NCBI RefSeq assembly: GCF_000001735.4
Contig: NC_003074.8
Location: 10,974,101-11,038,100, forward strand
Direction of reading: 5' to 3'
DNA length: 64,000 nt
Origin: Arabidopsis thaliana
Taxonomy: Eukaryota; Streptophyta; Magnoliopsida; Brassicales; Brassicaceae
Shown here: positions 21,375 through 32,844 of the stretch, in pieces
Numbering within the stretch: the stretch's first letter is position 1
Layout of the letters: each line of letters starts with the position of its first letter
Program-made: the position numbers and the translations under genes
Notes under the pieces: generated by a model
What the model saw: the letters and a program-made list of their open reading frames with translations, nothing else
The model's database searches: none
What the model was told of the DNA's origin: nothing

Positions 21375-22072
21375 GACCAAGGAACTAGGAAGCAAATGCA
21401 AGGAGTTATGGGTTCTGGTCGAAAGACAACATATTCTCTTTATGCAATGTGACCAACGTTTCAATTCCTTGGCTGTCCTTGTCTAACGTGAGAGCCACAT
21501 TGCCGACAACCCAAACCGGAGGTCCCCATCCAACATGGTAGTCTCATAGCTCAACTACGAATAGTTAGCAAGCATAAAATTTGCTAGTTTAGAACCGATT
21601 ACCGAAGACAACCCACAATAGACTTGGATAACAATTAGTAAGTCCTATCCCTTTCTTGGTAAGTCTCTAACAGCCTCTTCAATTTTAACTTCTACATCTC
21701 GACCACATAAGAGAACATAACATTTCCGATAAGGCTTTTTGGCGAAGGGAAGGTCTCTTGGGGCTTAAGTTAGAGCGGGTTTGATGGATATATCATATAT
21801 GCCAACGTCTTTACTAGCAGATTTGGTTCTGAGCTCCAAGCTCTTTCCACTTGGATGCATCGACCATGAATCTCTTATGGTTTTCTTATTGGCATGTTCA
21901 TCCATTTTCTGGTGGGTAGAAATTTACTACGGAAAACTTGGAGCCGTCCACTGTGTTGCAAGCCTCTCTTCGAGCCATAGCTACCCAAAGACTGAATGAA
22001 GTCGAGATGGTGGTTGCATCCGCAATTTTGTGAGTGATGCAGATCCCCATGACCATGCCGCAATTTATTTTA
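21375..22072 (-). pseudogene. BAHD acyltransferase, C-terminal remnant
   Basis: BAHD enzymes transfer acyl groups from CoA thioesters. On the minus strand the remnant begins at CGMVMGICITHKIADA (the HXXXD catalytic motif as HKIAD), then SLWVAMARREACNTVDGSKF and DASKWKELGAQNQ. It is then broken by stops and frame changes, with a degraded LIGNV block following. The C-terminal structural motif survives as HVGWGPPVWVVGNV (DFGWG in intact members), then IETLVTLHKENMLSFDQNP and a stop where a Glu is expected before LLAFA. The N-terminal third is absent. It most resembles the vinorine-synthase-like clade, but that is an impression. Confidence 0.75.
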
Positions 22073-22530
22073 ATTTATTTGATGTATCATTATCTTTAAT
22101 TTAGTCACCAAGAAATATTCTACAAGTAGATAGTTTACTTGTACTATGTGCGGCGTGATATGATGTTAAGTATATATGTTGTAGTTTTAGTTACAAATTG
22201 TATTATACTAGTTTATAATTTGATTTGATATGAAACGTTCCAAAATTTGGATATCTAGAAAAGCTATATCCATATAGCGAAATATTGAAAATGAAGAAAT
22301 TGGATCCGAGACAAAATTTCCTATTTTTGTCGTTTCAAAAATATGTTAAATCTATTAGAATCAAATTATTAAAAACAAACATTTTCATGTAAAACAATCC
22401 TCATTTTGTTTCTTGGTGAACCATGCCAAAGTGTGCTACATGGTTTTGGATTCTAACCCAATTTTCCATTTTTTTGGTTCTTGTTTTTAATTTGGGTATG
22501 GCCTGTTTTTTAACTATGCAAAAGATATTG

Positions 22531-22556
22531 TTTTTTGTTTTTTTTTTTGCCAAAAA
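22531..22556. mobile_element. 26-bp poly(T) insertion with 13-bp duplication
   Basis: A T-rich segment ending GCCAAAAA is bracketed by exact GCAAAAGATATTG copies (22518-22530 and 22557-22569). It has the same design as the stub at 15983: mostly tail sequence with a target-site duplication. Confidence 0.5.
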
Positions 22557-22569
22557 GCAAAAGATATTG

Positions 22570-23082
22570 CTTAATTCACTATTCTCTTATATGGAAAAAA
22601 CCTTACCATCTTTCTCTTTTATAGAGAATGTTCTAAAATGTTCAATCCAAGTTAATAGATGTGTTCACTTGCTTTTAGTGGTTGAAAAACTATCGTTATC
22701 AATTATCATCAGATTTCATAAAAACCCAAGAGTATTCCATAAGAGCTTAGGTTTTAACCTTTCTTTCTATGTATACACCATGCTTGGAATTTCTCTTGTG
22801 TCACTTTTCGAACTCTTAAGAGTGGACAGTTTGGCAAAGAGATAATAGATTCCTTGTGTTGTAGGTTCAAGTATAGAACTTTTACAAACCATACCTTTAA
22901 ATCAAATCAAATAATTTTCTCGAATAAAATATTAGAAATCAATTTATTTATTTTTTTTTGGAGATATGTATCGGTGATTGATTAATTATGTGAAGCTGTT
23001 ATACATTTATTTTATCTTTGTATTCAATATTTCTTAGTTAATGTTGCTTGTTTCACACTTGGAATTTCAACTTTTATTTAAA
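22570..23082. other. AT-rich spacer
   Basis: No gene recognised. An open frame of 140 codons (22423-22845, plus) spans the poly(T) insertion and lacks family features. Confidence 0.4.
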
Positions 23083-23110
23083 CTAGATGAACACCCATGC
23101 GTAGCATGGG
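23083..23110 (-). mobile_element. Helitron 3' terminus
   Basis: On the minus strand: a perfect hairpin CCCATGC-TAC-GCATGGG, then TGTTCAT and terminal CTAG followed by host T. This is the canonical 3' end of a Helitron whose body extends to higher coordinates. The matching 5' TC end was not located. Confidence 0.65.
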
Positions 23111-23868
23111 TTTTTGTTTTTAAAATTATCGAAAAATATGATTATGATTTTTTGTTGATTTTGATGTTCATTTTGATAAATTCATCTATTTAATATAATT
23201 ATTATTTTTTATGATTAGATTCATCTATAACTCGAAATATCAATTCTACTACAATATGAATATTTATATATTTATTATTCTAATATTTCACTATCATGAT
23301 CACATACTACAACAATATATGATATACTGATACAATGTATGTAGTTATATTATTTATGTGTTTTGAAACTTGTCTAAATTAATTGTAACAAACAATTCTT
23401 TATTCCATATATTCTCTCGTCATCTAGTACACAATCACATCTTGATATGCTAGTAATTTAAGTCAACAATGTAATTCTCATCCCTACCATATAGTCATAT
23501 AGAGTCTCATGTTGTTATTTTTTTGGTATGTCTAATGTCTTGTATGACTATTAATTAGTTTTGATTATTGGTTTTATTTTATTTTTTTCTCAATTAGTTT
23601 TGCTAGTTTTTTAATTTAATTAATGTAGAATGACATATGTCATTTTCTTGTGTGATGATATGTCACTCATATGGAGAGTGTTGGCCAACTTTCATATATA
23701 TGATTTATAAAACGGCTGATCAAATACCTAATTAAAGTATTCAAAAATGTGAAATTAAGTAAATTAGTATCAGATTTTCACATTTCATTCCATATAAATA
23801 AGCAAGGATATCTTCTTGTTATTCAACAATTAAAAAAAAAAACAATACTCAATTTACTCAATTTCATT
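23111..23868. other. AT-rich DNA right of a Helitron end
   Basis: Presumed Helitron body plus the upstream region of the ECA1-like pseudogene. No coding frame recognised. Confidence 0.4.
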
Positions 23869-24239
23869 ATGTCTATCAAAAATGTGTTTTCACTCCTAAC
23901 GGTGTTATGCATCAAAGTTTCTATAAATGCTTAGTTCCCCAGTTTCCGGCTCCGTTTCCTTTTCCATTTCCGTTCTAACGGATTCCTGGTATGCCAAGAT
24001 TACTTGATATAAATAAATGTTGGTCATCCGTGATGGATATTCATGAATACACTGCAGAGATTTCTCAATCCATTTTCACGGAAAAATTCGGTAATTTAGG
24101 TTGGACTTGTTGCAAAGAAGTTTTAGACGCCGAAGCCAATTGCATGCCAAAAATTCATTCCATTTTTCTCTCCGATTCCAAACGAACAATGTTCAAGAAT
24201 AGTGTATACACCAAAAATAGAATTTTAATTTATTTTTAA
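23869..24239 (+). pseudogene. ECA1/prolamin-like (DUF1278) secreted protein, broken
   Basis: An intact signal peptide (MSIKNVFSLLTVLCIKVSINA) runs into TAG where related proteins have Gln. In a second frame PQFPAPFPFPFPF follows, ending in TAA, and then GMPRLLDINKCWSSVMDIHE and EISQSIFTEKFGNLGWTCCK with AEANCMPKI. The CWSS, CCK and NC cysteines of the ECA1 gametogenesis-related fold are present. The Cys expected after the DI block is Tyr (DIHEY), and the C-terminal cysteine segment is lost. Relatives are small secreted proteins expressed in female gametophytes. The two stops, a frame change and the lost Cys argue for a dead gene. Confidence 0.7.
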
Positions 24240-24858
24240 AATAGATAAAAAAAAATTAACTTATTTTAAAACAATTCGGCTTACGCTACATATTATAATA
24301 AAAAAAACAATTGTATAGTAATAACATTTGAAAAGTTTCATTTGGATTCAATATCATCTCATTCTTCAATTAGAATGCATAACACCTTGAAACATCGAGC
24401 CATAATTGAATTTAGTCTTACATTGTTACAGAACTTGGGATTGTTTTCATAAATCTTTTAAATATCTCATAACACTAAATCTGCAGACGGTTAATAATTT
24501 TATTAGATAAGACCAGTCTAAGTAGGCAGGTGTGAGAAATAAAGAATTTTTTTTACGATATCTAAATTCTATATAGTAATCAATATTTTTTAAAAGAAAA
24601 GTTTAATCTTACACATTCTATATAACATGCATTTACTAATTATATATATATTAAGATATCATACCATTTAAGTTTTAAACATTTCTAATAAATTTATTGT
24701 ATTTCTTAATTTATACTTAATAGTATATAAGAAATATAGGTAATATGTTTAACATTCTTGTTTGATAAGGCTAAATTATCTTTAATTTTGTATATTCCTT
24801 ATATACTAATTGAAAATATTTCTTAAAATATCTTTAAGTTCATGTGTTATTAACGAGA
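24240..24858. other. AT-rich spacer between pseudogene and Helitron end
   Basis: No gene or recognisable repeat. Confidence 0.45.
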
Positions 24859-24890
24859 CTAGGGCGAAACCCGCGCCAAGTCGCGGGTTT
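24859..24890 (-). mobile_element. Second Helitron 3' terminus
   Basis: On the minus strand: hairpin CCCGCGACTTGGCGCGGG, then TTTCGCC and terminal CTAG followed by host T. It is the same design as the end at 23083 but with a different stem, so it belongs to a different subfamily. The 5' end was not found; the body should lie in 24890-25720. Confidence 0.65.
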
Positions 24891-25727
24891 TTTTTTAATG
24901 TAATTTGTTAAGCTTTATGTAGGTATTAAATGTCATTTGTCATATATATGTAGAATAAAAAGATTCATTTGAAAGTGATTGTAAACACAATGCATTTGTT
25001 AAAATTTTTTTTAGTAATACATATAGCCTTTATAAGTTTTAGAAGCTAATTTTTTGCTTTACGAACATTTATATAGAAGAGTCAATAAACAAAAGTAAAA
25101 AGAGTTAAAAATCACTATGTGCTAATTCTAATGGGGTTAAAGTTATTTTAGATTCTTAAGAATATGTTATACGGAGTTATCATCTTTGATTTTAATGTTT
25201 TCCACATGCATATTTGATTCATATGTTGAAGAACAAAAATGACATCTTAGTTGTAACCTTTTTTTGCTTGTTTACATATTACATCAACAATGTCATTTGT
25301 AACATTTTTCAGCGTAAGGTTCTTTTCCAAAACTTCCATATATATTGGTGATTTATCTTAAACGCTAGTTTTTTTCTCCATTATAATCATAGCATCAAAC
25401 CAAACTGAAAAATGATAAGATACTAACTAAGTATTATAATAATATTATTAATCCGGAAGATACAAAATTGAAAATATTTTTTTTAGTTTGTCATCTTCTT
25501 CTTTTTGTAATTTGCATATTACTTAGTGATTTGTTTTATGAATCAAATGCATATTTGAGTATAAAATTTAATTAGTTTGAATAATTAGGAAGAATTTTAT
25601 TTTATTATTAGTTATATTTAAATTTCACATTTTATCATAATAATATAATATTTTGGTATTTTTATACTTTGTATAATTATATATTATTATTTTTTGTTAT
25701 TTTTCATTTTACCGTAAAACCACCTGC
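24891..25727. other. Presumed Helitron body, AT-rich
   Basis: No ORF of note. No TC-type 5' end was identified with confidence. Confidence 0.35.
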
Positions 25728-26405
25728 TGGTTAACCAGTTATAAAACTCTAGAAAACGCTTCAATTTTTAACCATTAAACCAGTGGTTCAAAATATTTCA
25801 TAACGCTTGAAACCGCAACCGTCTGCTTCCGCAGACACTTTTATTCATAACCGCAAACGCTATGTTTAAATCAGCGAGGCCTTTAATCATTATTACCCTC
25901 TCATAATATCATACTACTATCACCATCATCATCATCATCATATAAATATATCATAGTCATAATAGCTATCATCATGATAATAATATTATCATAAAGTCGT
26001 AATTTTCCCGCCAAAACATACCTCTTAATTTTTCCCCAAAAAGTAAACCCGTAATTTTTCCGCCAAAATAGTAAACTTGTAATTTTCTCGCCAAAATAGT
26101 AAACCCGTAATTTTCCCGCCAAAAACGTAAACCTGTAATTTTCCCGCCAAAAAAATGTAAACTCGTAATTTTTATGCAAAAAACGTAAGCCCGTAATTTT
26201 TCTGCAAAAAACATACACCCGTAATTTTTCTACCATAAACGTAAATCCGTTAACCAGTCATAAAGCTCTCGCAAATGCACAAATTTTTAACCGCTAAACC
26301 AGTCGTTTAAATTATAACGCTTAAAACCGCAACCTTCTGATTCCGTAAACTCTCGCAATCACAACTGTAACCACTGCGTTTCAACCAGTCAGGCCCTTAG
26401 ATAAA
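25728..26405. mobile_element. hAT-like non-autonomous element with duplicated ends
   Basis: Two similar blocks of about 155 bases in the same orientation (25728-25885 and 26248-26405) share TTAACCAGT, AACGCTT, AAACCGCAACC, TTCCG and AACGC, and both end in a GGCC word (GAGGCCTTTAA, CAGGCCCTTA). Read on the minus strand the right block starts AAGGGCCTGACTGGTTGAAA, similar to non-autonomous plant hAT ends. Between them lies a minisatellite. No transposase. Confidence 0.5.
25990..26245. repeat. About 30-bp minisatellite (GTAATTTTCCCGCCAAAA units)
   Basis: Eight to nine units of the form CCCGTAATTTTCCCGCCAAA plus ANCGTAAA follow in tandem with point changes. Two minus-strand open frames across it (KITGL, FWRENY repeats) are by-products of the unit. 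Similar wording occurs near 6590-6650. Confidence 0.9.
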
Positions 26406-26835
26406 TTTTCTTAGTCATCGGCATTCGGTTATCTGTTCAGTTTCGGTAGGTATTCATTCGGTTATTTATTCCTTCGGTTATAAAGTTTAGTGTCATTCGT
26501 ATATTTTGAAATTTTTGTTCTGTTCCGGTTCTTTCGGTTTTGAAATTTACTATAAATTCAGTTATTTTTCTTTGAATATTCTCGGATATTACTATTATCT
26601 ATATCTTTTAATTATTTAGTCTAGAAAGAACTAATATTTTTGAAAGTATAATTATATTTAGGATATTTTCGGTTACCCAAAATATTTCAGTTTCTATCCA
26701 TTCTGTTTCGGTTCTTTCGGTTATAGAATTTAATATATATTCGGTTATTTTCAAATTTTTGGTTCTGTTTGGTTTGAGTTTTTTTTCATTGGTTTTGGTT
26801 CGGTATATTAGATTCGTTTTATTTGTCTAGGCCTA
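26405..26835 (+). repeat. CGGTT-rich dispersed repeat, copy A
   Basis: TTCGGTTAT, TTTCGGTT, GGTTCTTTCGGTT and CGGATATT words are spaced through an AT-rich stretch. The same order of words occurs at 36062-36545, and a short inverted copy at 30640-30735, so this is a dispersed family. Ends are not resolved. Confidence 0.6.
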
Positions 26836-27723
26836 AGTTTTTAGATTAGGAAGTTTAGGCCCATATTTTTATATAGATTTTAGTTTTGAAAGTAATTTAG
26901 TTGGGGTAAGCCCATGTCTAATTTTAATTTTGTTAAATTGATGAGATGATATAGAAAAATAGTATGTTTTTATTGGTTGAAGTAAATGAGCTATATTAAT
27001 CGAAATGTTTTAATTGATTGTTAATTTTGCAGAGGTATCAAGCTGAGGTTCACTGAAAAAACTGATGTGTCCACACAGGAAAGACTTTTAACACTTTTAA
27101 GGTGTTGATTGTCATGTTAACGTTTCATCTTCGGAGAGTCAATCGTTATTACAATATTTAACGATTTTGTCACTAGTGTTATATATACATATCGCACACA
27201 AATGAATTTCTTTTAAAATCCTATTAAATAAAAAAAAATTATGAAACAATTAATCTGTCGAATAAGAAGATGAAGATCGACCTAACATTTATTCTATATT
27301 AACATAAGAAGTATCTATTAACAGATAAAGATTGTATTATAATAAAACCAAATTTACATCAACAAAGCATCCAACATTTTTATTAGTTTTATTTACTGAT
27401 TATGTTAAACGCTTCTATTTGTATTAGTATCAATACTATATTCTTATACATATAATATCATTCAAATATTAATTAAATACATGACCAAATTATTATACGA
27501 AGCTTATTGAAATAGCCCGCAGTGACTTTTTCTTTAATCATTTTCAATAACTGTTAGAAAATTAGTACAATTTGCCATCAGTTCTATAATCAAATTAAGA
27601 ACTAACGTTAAATGTTAAAAACCCGTGTTGGTTATATATAATAAATATATTCTAGTATTTTGTGTACCGTATTTAATCATTTTACAGATAAAACGAAATA
27701 AATACATCACTGATTTAAGTAAC

Positions 27724-27727
<4 letters not shown>

Positions 27728-27765
<38 letters not shown>
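27728..27765. repeat. (AT)n microsatellite
   Basis: About 19 AT dinucleotides without interruption. Confidence 0.95.
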
Positions 27766-27767
<2 letters not shown>

Positions 27768-27800
27768 CATGTATCGTAGTATTTCAGATTTTGAACCTTT

Positions 27801-27914
27801 GGAGCTAGAATAGCTATGAGATTTTGACACATAAGATTTATAGAGCAATAATACTATGAGATCGACACATAGCTTATTCATTAATATATGAGATATGCAT
27901 CACAAGAGATGTTT
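27801..27914. repeat. About 115-bp direct repeat, left copy
   Basis: GGAGCTAGA, GCTATGAGAT, GACACATAAGATTT, AGAGCAATAATACTA and CATCACAAGAGATGTT occur in the same order at 28092-28206. The pair lies just 3' of the small gene that ends at 28251, whose last codons contain the CATCACAAAGAGATG word seen at the end of each copy. Confidence 0.85.
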
Positions 27915-28091
27915 AAATATATGTACTGTAATCTGTTTAATTTTCTTTCCCGGATAAGGTTAAATTATATTCTCTAATTTTAGATATGAAGTGTTATTGT
28001 TTTTCATTTTCTTAGTCAATGCCAAAGCTATAATTACCTTCCAAAAGATAAAATGTTTGGATTAAAATTTTGAGATCAATGGATCAGTTTC

Positions 28092-28206
28092 GGAGCTAGA
28101 CAGCTATGAGATCGACACATAAGATTTTTAGAGCAATAATACTACGAGATCGACACATAGCTTATTCATAACATATGGGGTATGTATGCATCACAAAGAG
28201 ATGTTC
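28092..28206. repeat. About 115-bp direct repeat, right copy
   Basis: Matches 27801-27914 at roughly 85-90% by eye; the copies start 291 bases apart. This copy is almost adjacent to the stop codon at 28251 and probably forms part of that gene's 3' UTR. Confidence 0.85.
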
Positions 28207-28250
28207 TTAAGGAAGAATCACATATGGATAGAATATAAGACTTTTAATCA

Positions 28251-28946
28251 TCACAAAGAGATGATGTTCTGAATTAATTGGTTTGTCTCCTCCTCCGACA
28301 TTGATTCCTTTTTCATAAGCTTCTGCTCGTACGTCTCAAAGAAGTCCTTGTTCTCTTTAACCAGCTCCTTCCAAACTAGTTTTAATTCATTGACAGTGAC
28401 AACATAAACAACAAATAACACTACAATTAATCTCCGAGGCCGTAGAATACTTATACGAGATAATCGAGACCATTCGTCAACATACATAAAATAAACATAA
28501 ACAAAAAAGCTATAAGATTATCGATGGTTAACTCTATCATGTAGCGTATTAAAAGACTAAGAGTTTATATATAACTTGTGGAAAGCCGAGACATATTCAA
28601 AAATATAACGGTGACCAGTGCCAAAAAACATTGGAATGATCGAGTAAAATGCATCAAATGTATGGAAAATATGATAAGAGAGGTCCAAACCAGTGGACGT
28701 GATGATGGGATTGATGTTTGCATTCTCTGAGAGAGCTTCCATGCATTCCTCTTTGCTCATGTTAAAGGTCAAACATGTCTCTATCATGTGTTGCACCTAT
28801 ACATAACACATGACACACTATCACGTTTTTATATATATACCCTTAAGAATGTACCTAAAAGAAACTGTTCCTTCATGAGAAGAAACGCATGCACATGTTC
28901 GAGTTATTACCAGATGAATGTATACAGCGGGAGAAGAGTGTCTCAT
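28251..28946 (-). CDS. Small plant-specific protein (TIGR01589-type)
   Basis: Three exons (28911-28946, 28691-28796, 28251-28375) total 267 nt, 88 residues. The exon 2/3 product VQHMIETCLTFNMSKEECME...VWKELVKENKDFFETYEQKL matches the pattern of a plant-specific domain of unknown function (VQ-LIE-CL---M---E, then VW--L-EEN--FF--Y). Both splice joins keep frame: CTG/GTAATA to CAG-type acceptor before VQHM, and ACT-G/TT inside the Val codon. The first exon codes only 12 residues (MRHSSPAVYIHL), so the start is the least certain part. Function is unknown. Recalled neighbourhood suggests AT3G28990. Confidence 0.75.
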
Positions 28947-30639
28947 TTCTATTATATATTTTGCTACAACCACAAATAAACTCGTATACTTAGATTAAAA
29001 GGCTCCACTATATATATTGACGCTCATTTATAGAAGAGCTTGCAAAGAAGAACATGAATAGTGATGTAAACATGTGGCCCGAAGACCGCACACGTAGGAG
29101 ATTAATTATAATTGGTTGAGACATGATAAGAAGATATTGTAAGAAAAGTGAAAAAAGAGAGAGAGAAATTTGTAAAAATTACTCTTTTATCTCCTCTTCT
29201 TTGTTTCCATTTCCAATCTATATCTCATTTTTCATCCATAGGTCCTATATTTTTTCCCAAAATAAATAAATTTATTCAATCAATTTTGCTATAGCCTTAT
29301 CTGCGGTTTATTAGGTCATAAATTTTAATTAATACACAAATCTAAATAAATATGTTATATAGATCATAGATTTAAAAACTTTTACGGGAATTTATCTATT
29401 TAATAATTTACAAATACTAGTTGAAATTCAATGTTATCTTGTTAATGATTTATTACTAGATTTGAAAATCCGAAAATACAAAGATTCAAATCCAAAGTTA
29501 AACTTTTGTATTTCAAAATCCACATGTCTGATTTTAAAATCTATATAATTTTCTGGGTCCCATAAAGATTTATATATTCATTAACAAATAATGGTATCAT
29601 ATATAGAGTTACAGAATAACAACATTTGCTTCACTAAACATGGGAAATAGATATTGGATTAGCAATAGACTATTAAATTTTTTTGAGTACATAAATGTAA
29701 TTTCTAATTACTGTGTAAGCAACATTGTTTTTCTGCAACCACTACTTCCGCATACCAAAAAGCATTCAACATAAAAGGTTTCCATGAAAACTAATATAGG
29801 CTGTGGTAATGATTTAAACATCCAAAAGGATTCAGAAAAGAAAACAACAATAAGGATGAAAGCTTAACGAAATTTGCTTCAAAATACTTAAATAAATATC
29901 TTTGGGTCGACTGTGTAAGCAGCATTAAGAATGGGTTTACCCATAATTTGTCCAGATAAAATCGTCACTCTAATGTCAAATCTCTATAATAGAACCCATC
30001 TAAAACTCTTCTATTGAGTTGTTTGATTTTTCAACCCATTGTTTACAATCTCATGTAATTTATTTTACCACTTTGTGTAGGTTTGTTTAACTAAGTTCTT
30101 TACATGCATCTATCATCAAAACGTGCTGGTACATAGCTAACCAATCCATATATTTATGCTTAATTTCTGTTAGTTTTTAATAGTTAGTTATCCGGTAATT
30201 TAGTGTGAATGTTTTTAATTGCTACTATAAAATATGTTACATCAATTATTCTAAAATATAGCTTCTTTTTCTTTTTTTTTTAATATAAAACTTCATTGAT
30301 CGATCCCTAACTATTGATGGTACTCTTCGTCTCGTTGTCACTTTTCGGATCAATCGATCTACGACTACTGGTCACCAACACATTTTGATCTACAAACTCC
30401 TGATCGATCGTTTTAGGCCAAACAAGTCCAATAACGCATCAAAACATCCAAATCTCTCACAAACACCTAGTATATGTAATAGACTCAAATTAAAACAAGA
30501 GAAAAAAAAACGTAAAAAAAACTGCAATACGACAAATGATTCAAACGAAAACTAAACGAAAGACTTAAGACACCAAAAAACAAAACATATTAGAACTATT
30601 CAAAAGAAAATACTTTAATAAATCATAAAATTTCAGAAC

Positions 30640-30735
30640 TGGAACAACCAAAACCGAACCAAAATTTAAAAAAAAATCTAATAGCTGGAACCGAATGAAA
30701 CCGAATCAGAACCGATAGCAATACTCGAACGCCCA
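30640..30735 (-). repeat. CGGTT-rich dispersed repeat, short inverted copy
   Basis: AACCGAACC, GAACCGAATGAAACCGAATC and GAACCGATAG are the reverse complement of the words in 26405-26835 and 36062-36545. Confidence 0.5.
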
Positions 30736-31633
30736 GCCATACTTTTTGTATAAGAACTCAGATAAATGATGGATTTAAAGCATTCTAAGTTTTAAGAAAA
30801 AAAATGATGGTTATAACAATATTGACATATAAAAAAAAAAAAACGCCAGCCGTCAATTAGAGTTTTGAAATCGCAATAATAATGTTATGCATGAATAGGA
30901 ATTAGGTTCACATTCTTTTTGTATTTGATCTGTTAATATCATGGCCGATATAGATTGAACATTTTATCTAAAATACTATTATATTTGACCATGAAATCAT
31001 GTTGTTCATTACCACTACAACGTTTACAACCATATTTTCACTAATCACTAGTTGAATTCATATATCTAATTTGAGAAACAAAATATTTCAAAAATAAAAT
31101 AATTTTATAGATGATCCACTTATGTATTTTCAATTTGTCTATGTATTTTAACTAAACTAATTAAATCAGTATAATAAGCATACATTTAATTTCATGCAAC
31201 CCGCGATTTCTAACCTAGTTATCATCTAACTACGTTCATAAGCCCAGTCAAATTAGGATTGAAATAAATGTACAAAAAGTCAAAAAGTCTTCAGTCAATT
31301 CAAAGTCTTGGTCTCTCAAGTTTTCCATTTAATAAATAAGATATTTGAATTCGAAATAACAAAAGTCTATATTATTTAACACAATAATATATCCAACCAA
31401 TGAAGACATACAAAATATCTTAGTTATTAATAACTAAATAAATAAAAAACACGTCAAGCCGACCAAACTTTCCTCCAAATAAGACCAAAAAAACTCTTAA
31501 CAATTCCAACAACGTTAAGAAGAAACTAAAGAAACTTCCTATTTCCAATTTCTTTTCAAACAAGGACTCTGTCTTTTGTCTCTACTTGCCCTACCACTTT
31601 CCTTGCACCAACACTTGAAAATCTCAAATCTTG

Positions 31634-31641
31634 TATATATA
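31634..31641 (+). promoter_or_regulatory. TATA box of CML45
   Basis: TATATATA about 50 bases upstream of the ATG at 31691. The leader between them is A/C-rich, typical of plant 5' UTRs. Confidence 0.45.
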
Positions 31642-31690
31642 TCAACAAACAAACACAAATTCTATATATCATTCATAACAAAACATAACC

Positions 31691-31882
31691 ATGGAGTCGA
31701 AATCTTCTTCTTCTTCTCTACCTTTGTTTGCTCTGTTCAATTTTTTCCTCATAAGTTTTTGCAGATGGGTTTCTTCTACACGTATCTTTTTATCAAGATT
31801 CGTCCCTCTTCTTCAACATCATCAACGCGTTTTCGACAAAAAGAACAACAAAGACCAACAAGAGACTTTGACCAAACAAGAA

Positions 31883-31930
<48 letters not shown>

Positions 31931-32275
31931 ATTGATATTTCTAGAGAAGAGGCAGAGATGGTTATGAGAAGCTTAGGGCTTTTTTACAACGATGATCAGC
32001 TTCAAGAACAATACAGTGCAAAAGAAGTCTCGAGTTTGTTCGAAGAGAAAGAAGCGAGTTTGGAAGAAGTCAAACAAGCTTTTGATGTGTTTGACGAAAA
32101 CAAAGATGGTTTCATTGATGCTATAGAGTTACAGAGAGTTTTGACAATCTTAGGGTTTAAACAAGGATCTTACTTAGACAATTGTTTGGTAATGATTAGG
32201 TCATTAGATGGGAACAAAGATGGAAAAATCGATTTTAACGAGTTTGTTAAATTCATGGAGACTAGCTTTTATTGA
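31691..32275 (+). CDS. CML45: Calmodulin-like protein CML45
   Basis: Single exon, 194 residues. A hydrophobic N-terminal stretch (LPLFALFNFFLISFC, about residues 11-25) suggests a membrane anchor. It is followed by a run of 17 Asp (with one Ile after) encoded by an almost pure GAT repeat (31883-31930). Two EF-hands follow with complete loops: DENKDGFIDAIE (about residue 135) and DGNKDGKIDFNE (about residue 176). Each has Asp at position 1, Gly at 6 and Glu at 12, so both should bind calcium. Calmodulin-like proteins relay calcium signals to target proteins. Recalled as AT3G29000, with CML46 as the closest paralogue. Confidence 0.92.
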
Positions 32276-32844
32276 ACCAAAAAGTTTTGTAATGACATTC
32301 ATTCTTTAATCTAATGTTAATACTTCATTAAACCATGTCTCTTTGTGGTATTTAATCGAACACTTTCCATGCACAAAGTGTTTTCGTGTGTTTAAGATAA
32401 AAACTAATCAGATAATTAATTCTCTAATCATATATGCTTGATTCCTAAACTGGGTATCAATCTATTCATAAATCTAATAACTATCGATCTTTATAAAACA
32501 CATTCTCTTTGTGGCATTACATCGAACACCTTGCGCGCATAAGGGTTTTTTCGAGAAACCGATAAAGCTTCTGGTCAAGCTAGAGGCTTTCACAGCTGTA
32601 ATACAGAATTCTCCAGTTCCATTGAAGTCGGAGATCGTACCGTCACCGGAATCTGATTTCAGGTAAGCTTCTCTTCTTATTGGAATCGAGATTTGATAAC
32701 ACAAATCCGACCAAAGATTCGAAATTTCGAGATTTGTCTGGTTTTAGTGTCCAGGGTCTTTGTGGGTTTTTGAAGAACGAGATTAAAGTTTGGTTATTTG
32801 TAGAAATTGAAAAGTCTCTGTTTTGATGAAGGGCTCAGGTTAAG

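Larger units (their letters stand above)
28947..31690. other. 2.7-kb spacer upstream of CML45
   Basis: AT-rich, without a gene. It holds an inverted short copy of the CGGTT repeat (about 30640-30735). At 31201-31218 is a possible degenerate Helitron 3' end on the plus strand (CCGCGATTTCTAACCTAG then T), lacking a clear hairpin. GTGTAAGCA-containing words near 29713 and 29911 recur. Confidence 0.45.

Noticed and set aside
22423-22845. 140-residue plus-strand ORF
   Set aside because: It spans a poly(T) insertion, is mostly Phe/Leu/Ile from T-rich DNA and shows no domain.
25990-26245. Regularly spaced repeats that could look like a CRISPR array
   Set aside because: Units are contiguous with no unique spacers and the DNA is plant nuclear; it is a minisatellite.
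31201-31218. Possible Helitron 3' end (CCGCGATTTCTAACCTAG then T)
   Set aside because: No clear hairpin precedes it, so it is mentioned only within the spacer.
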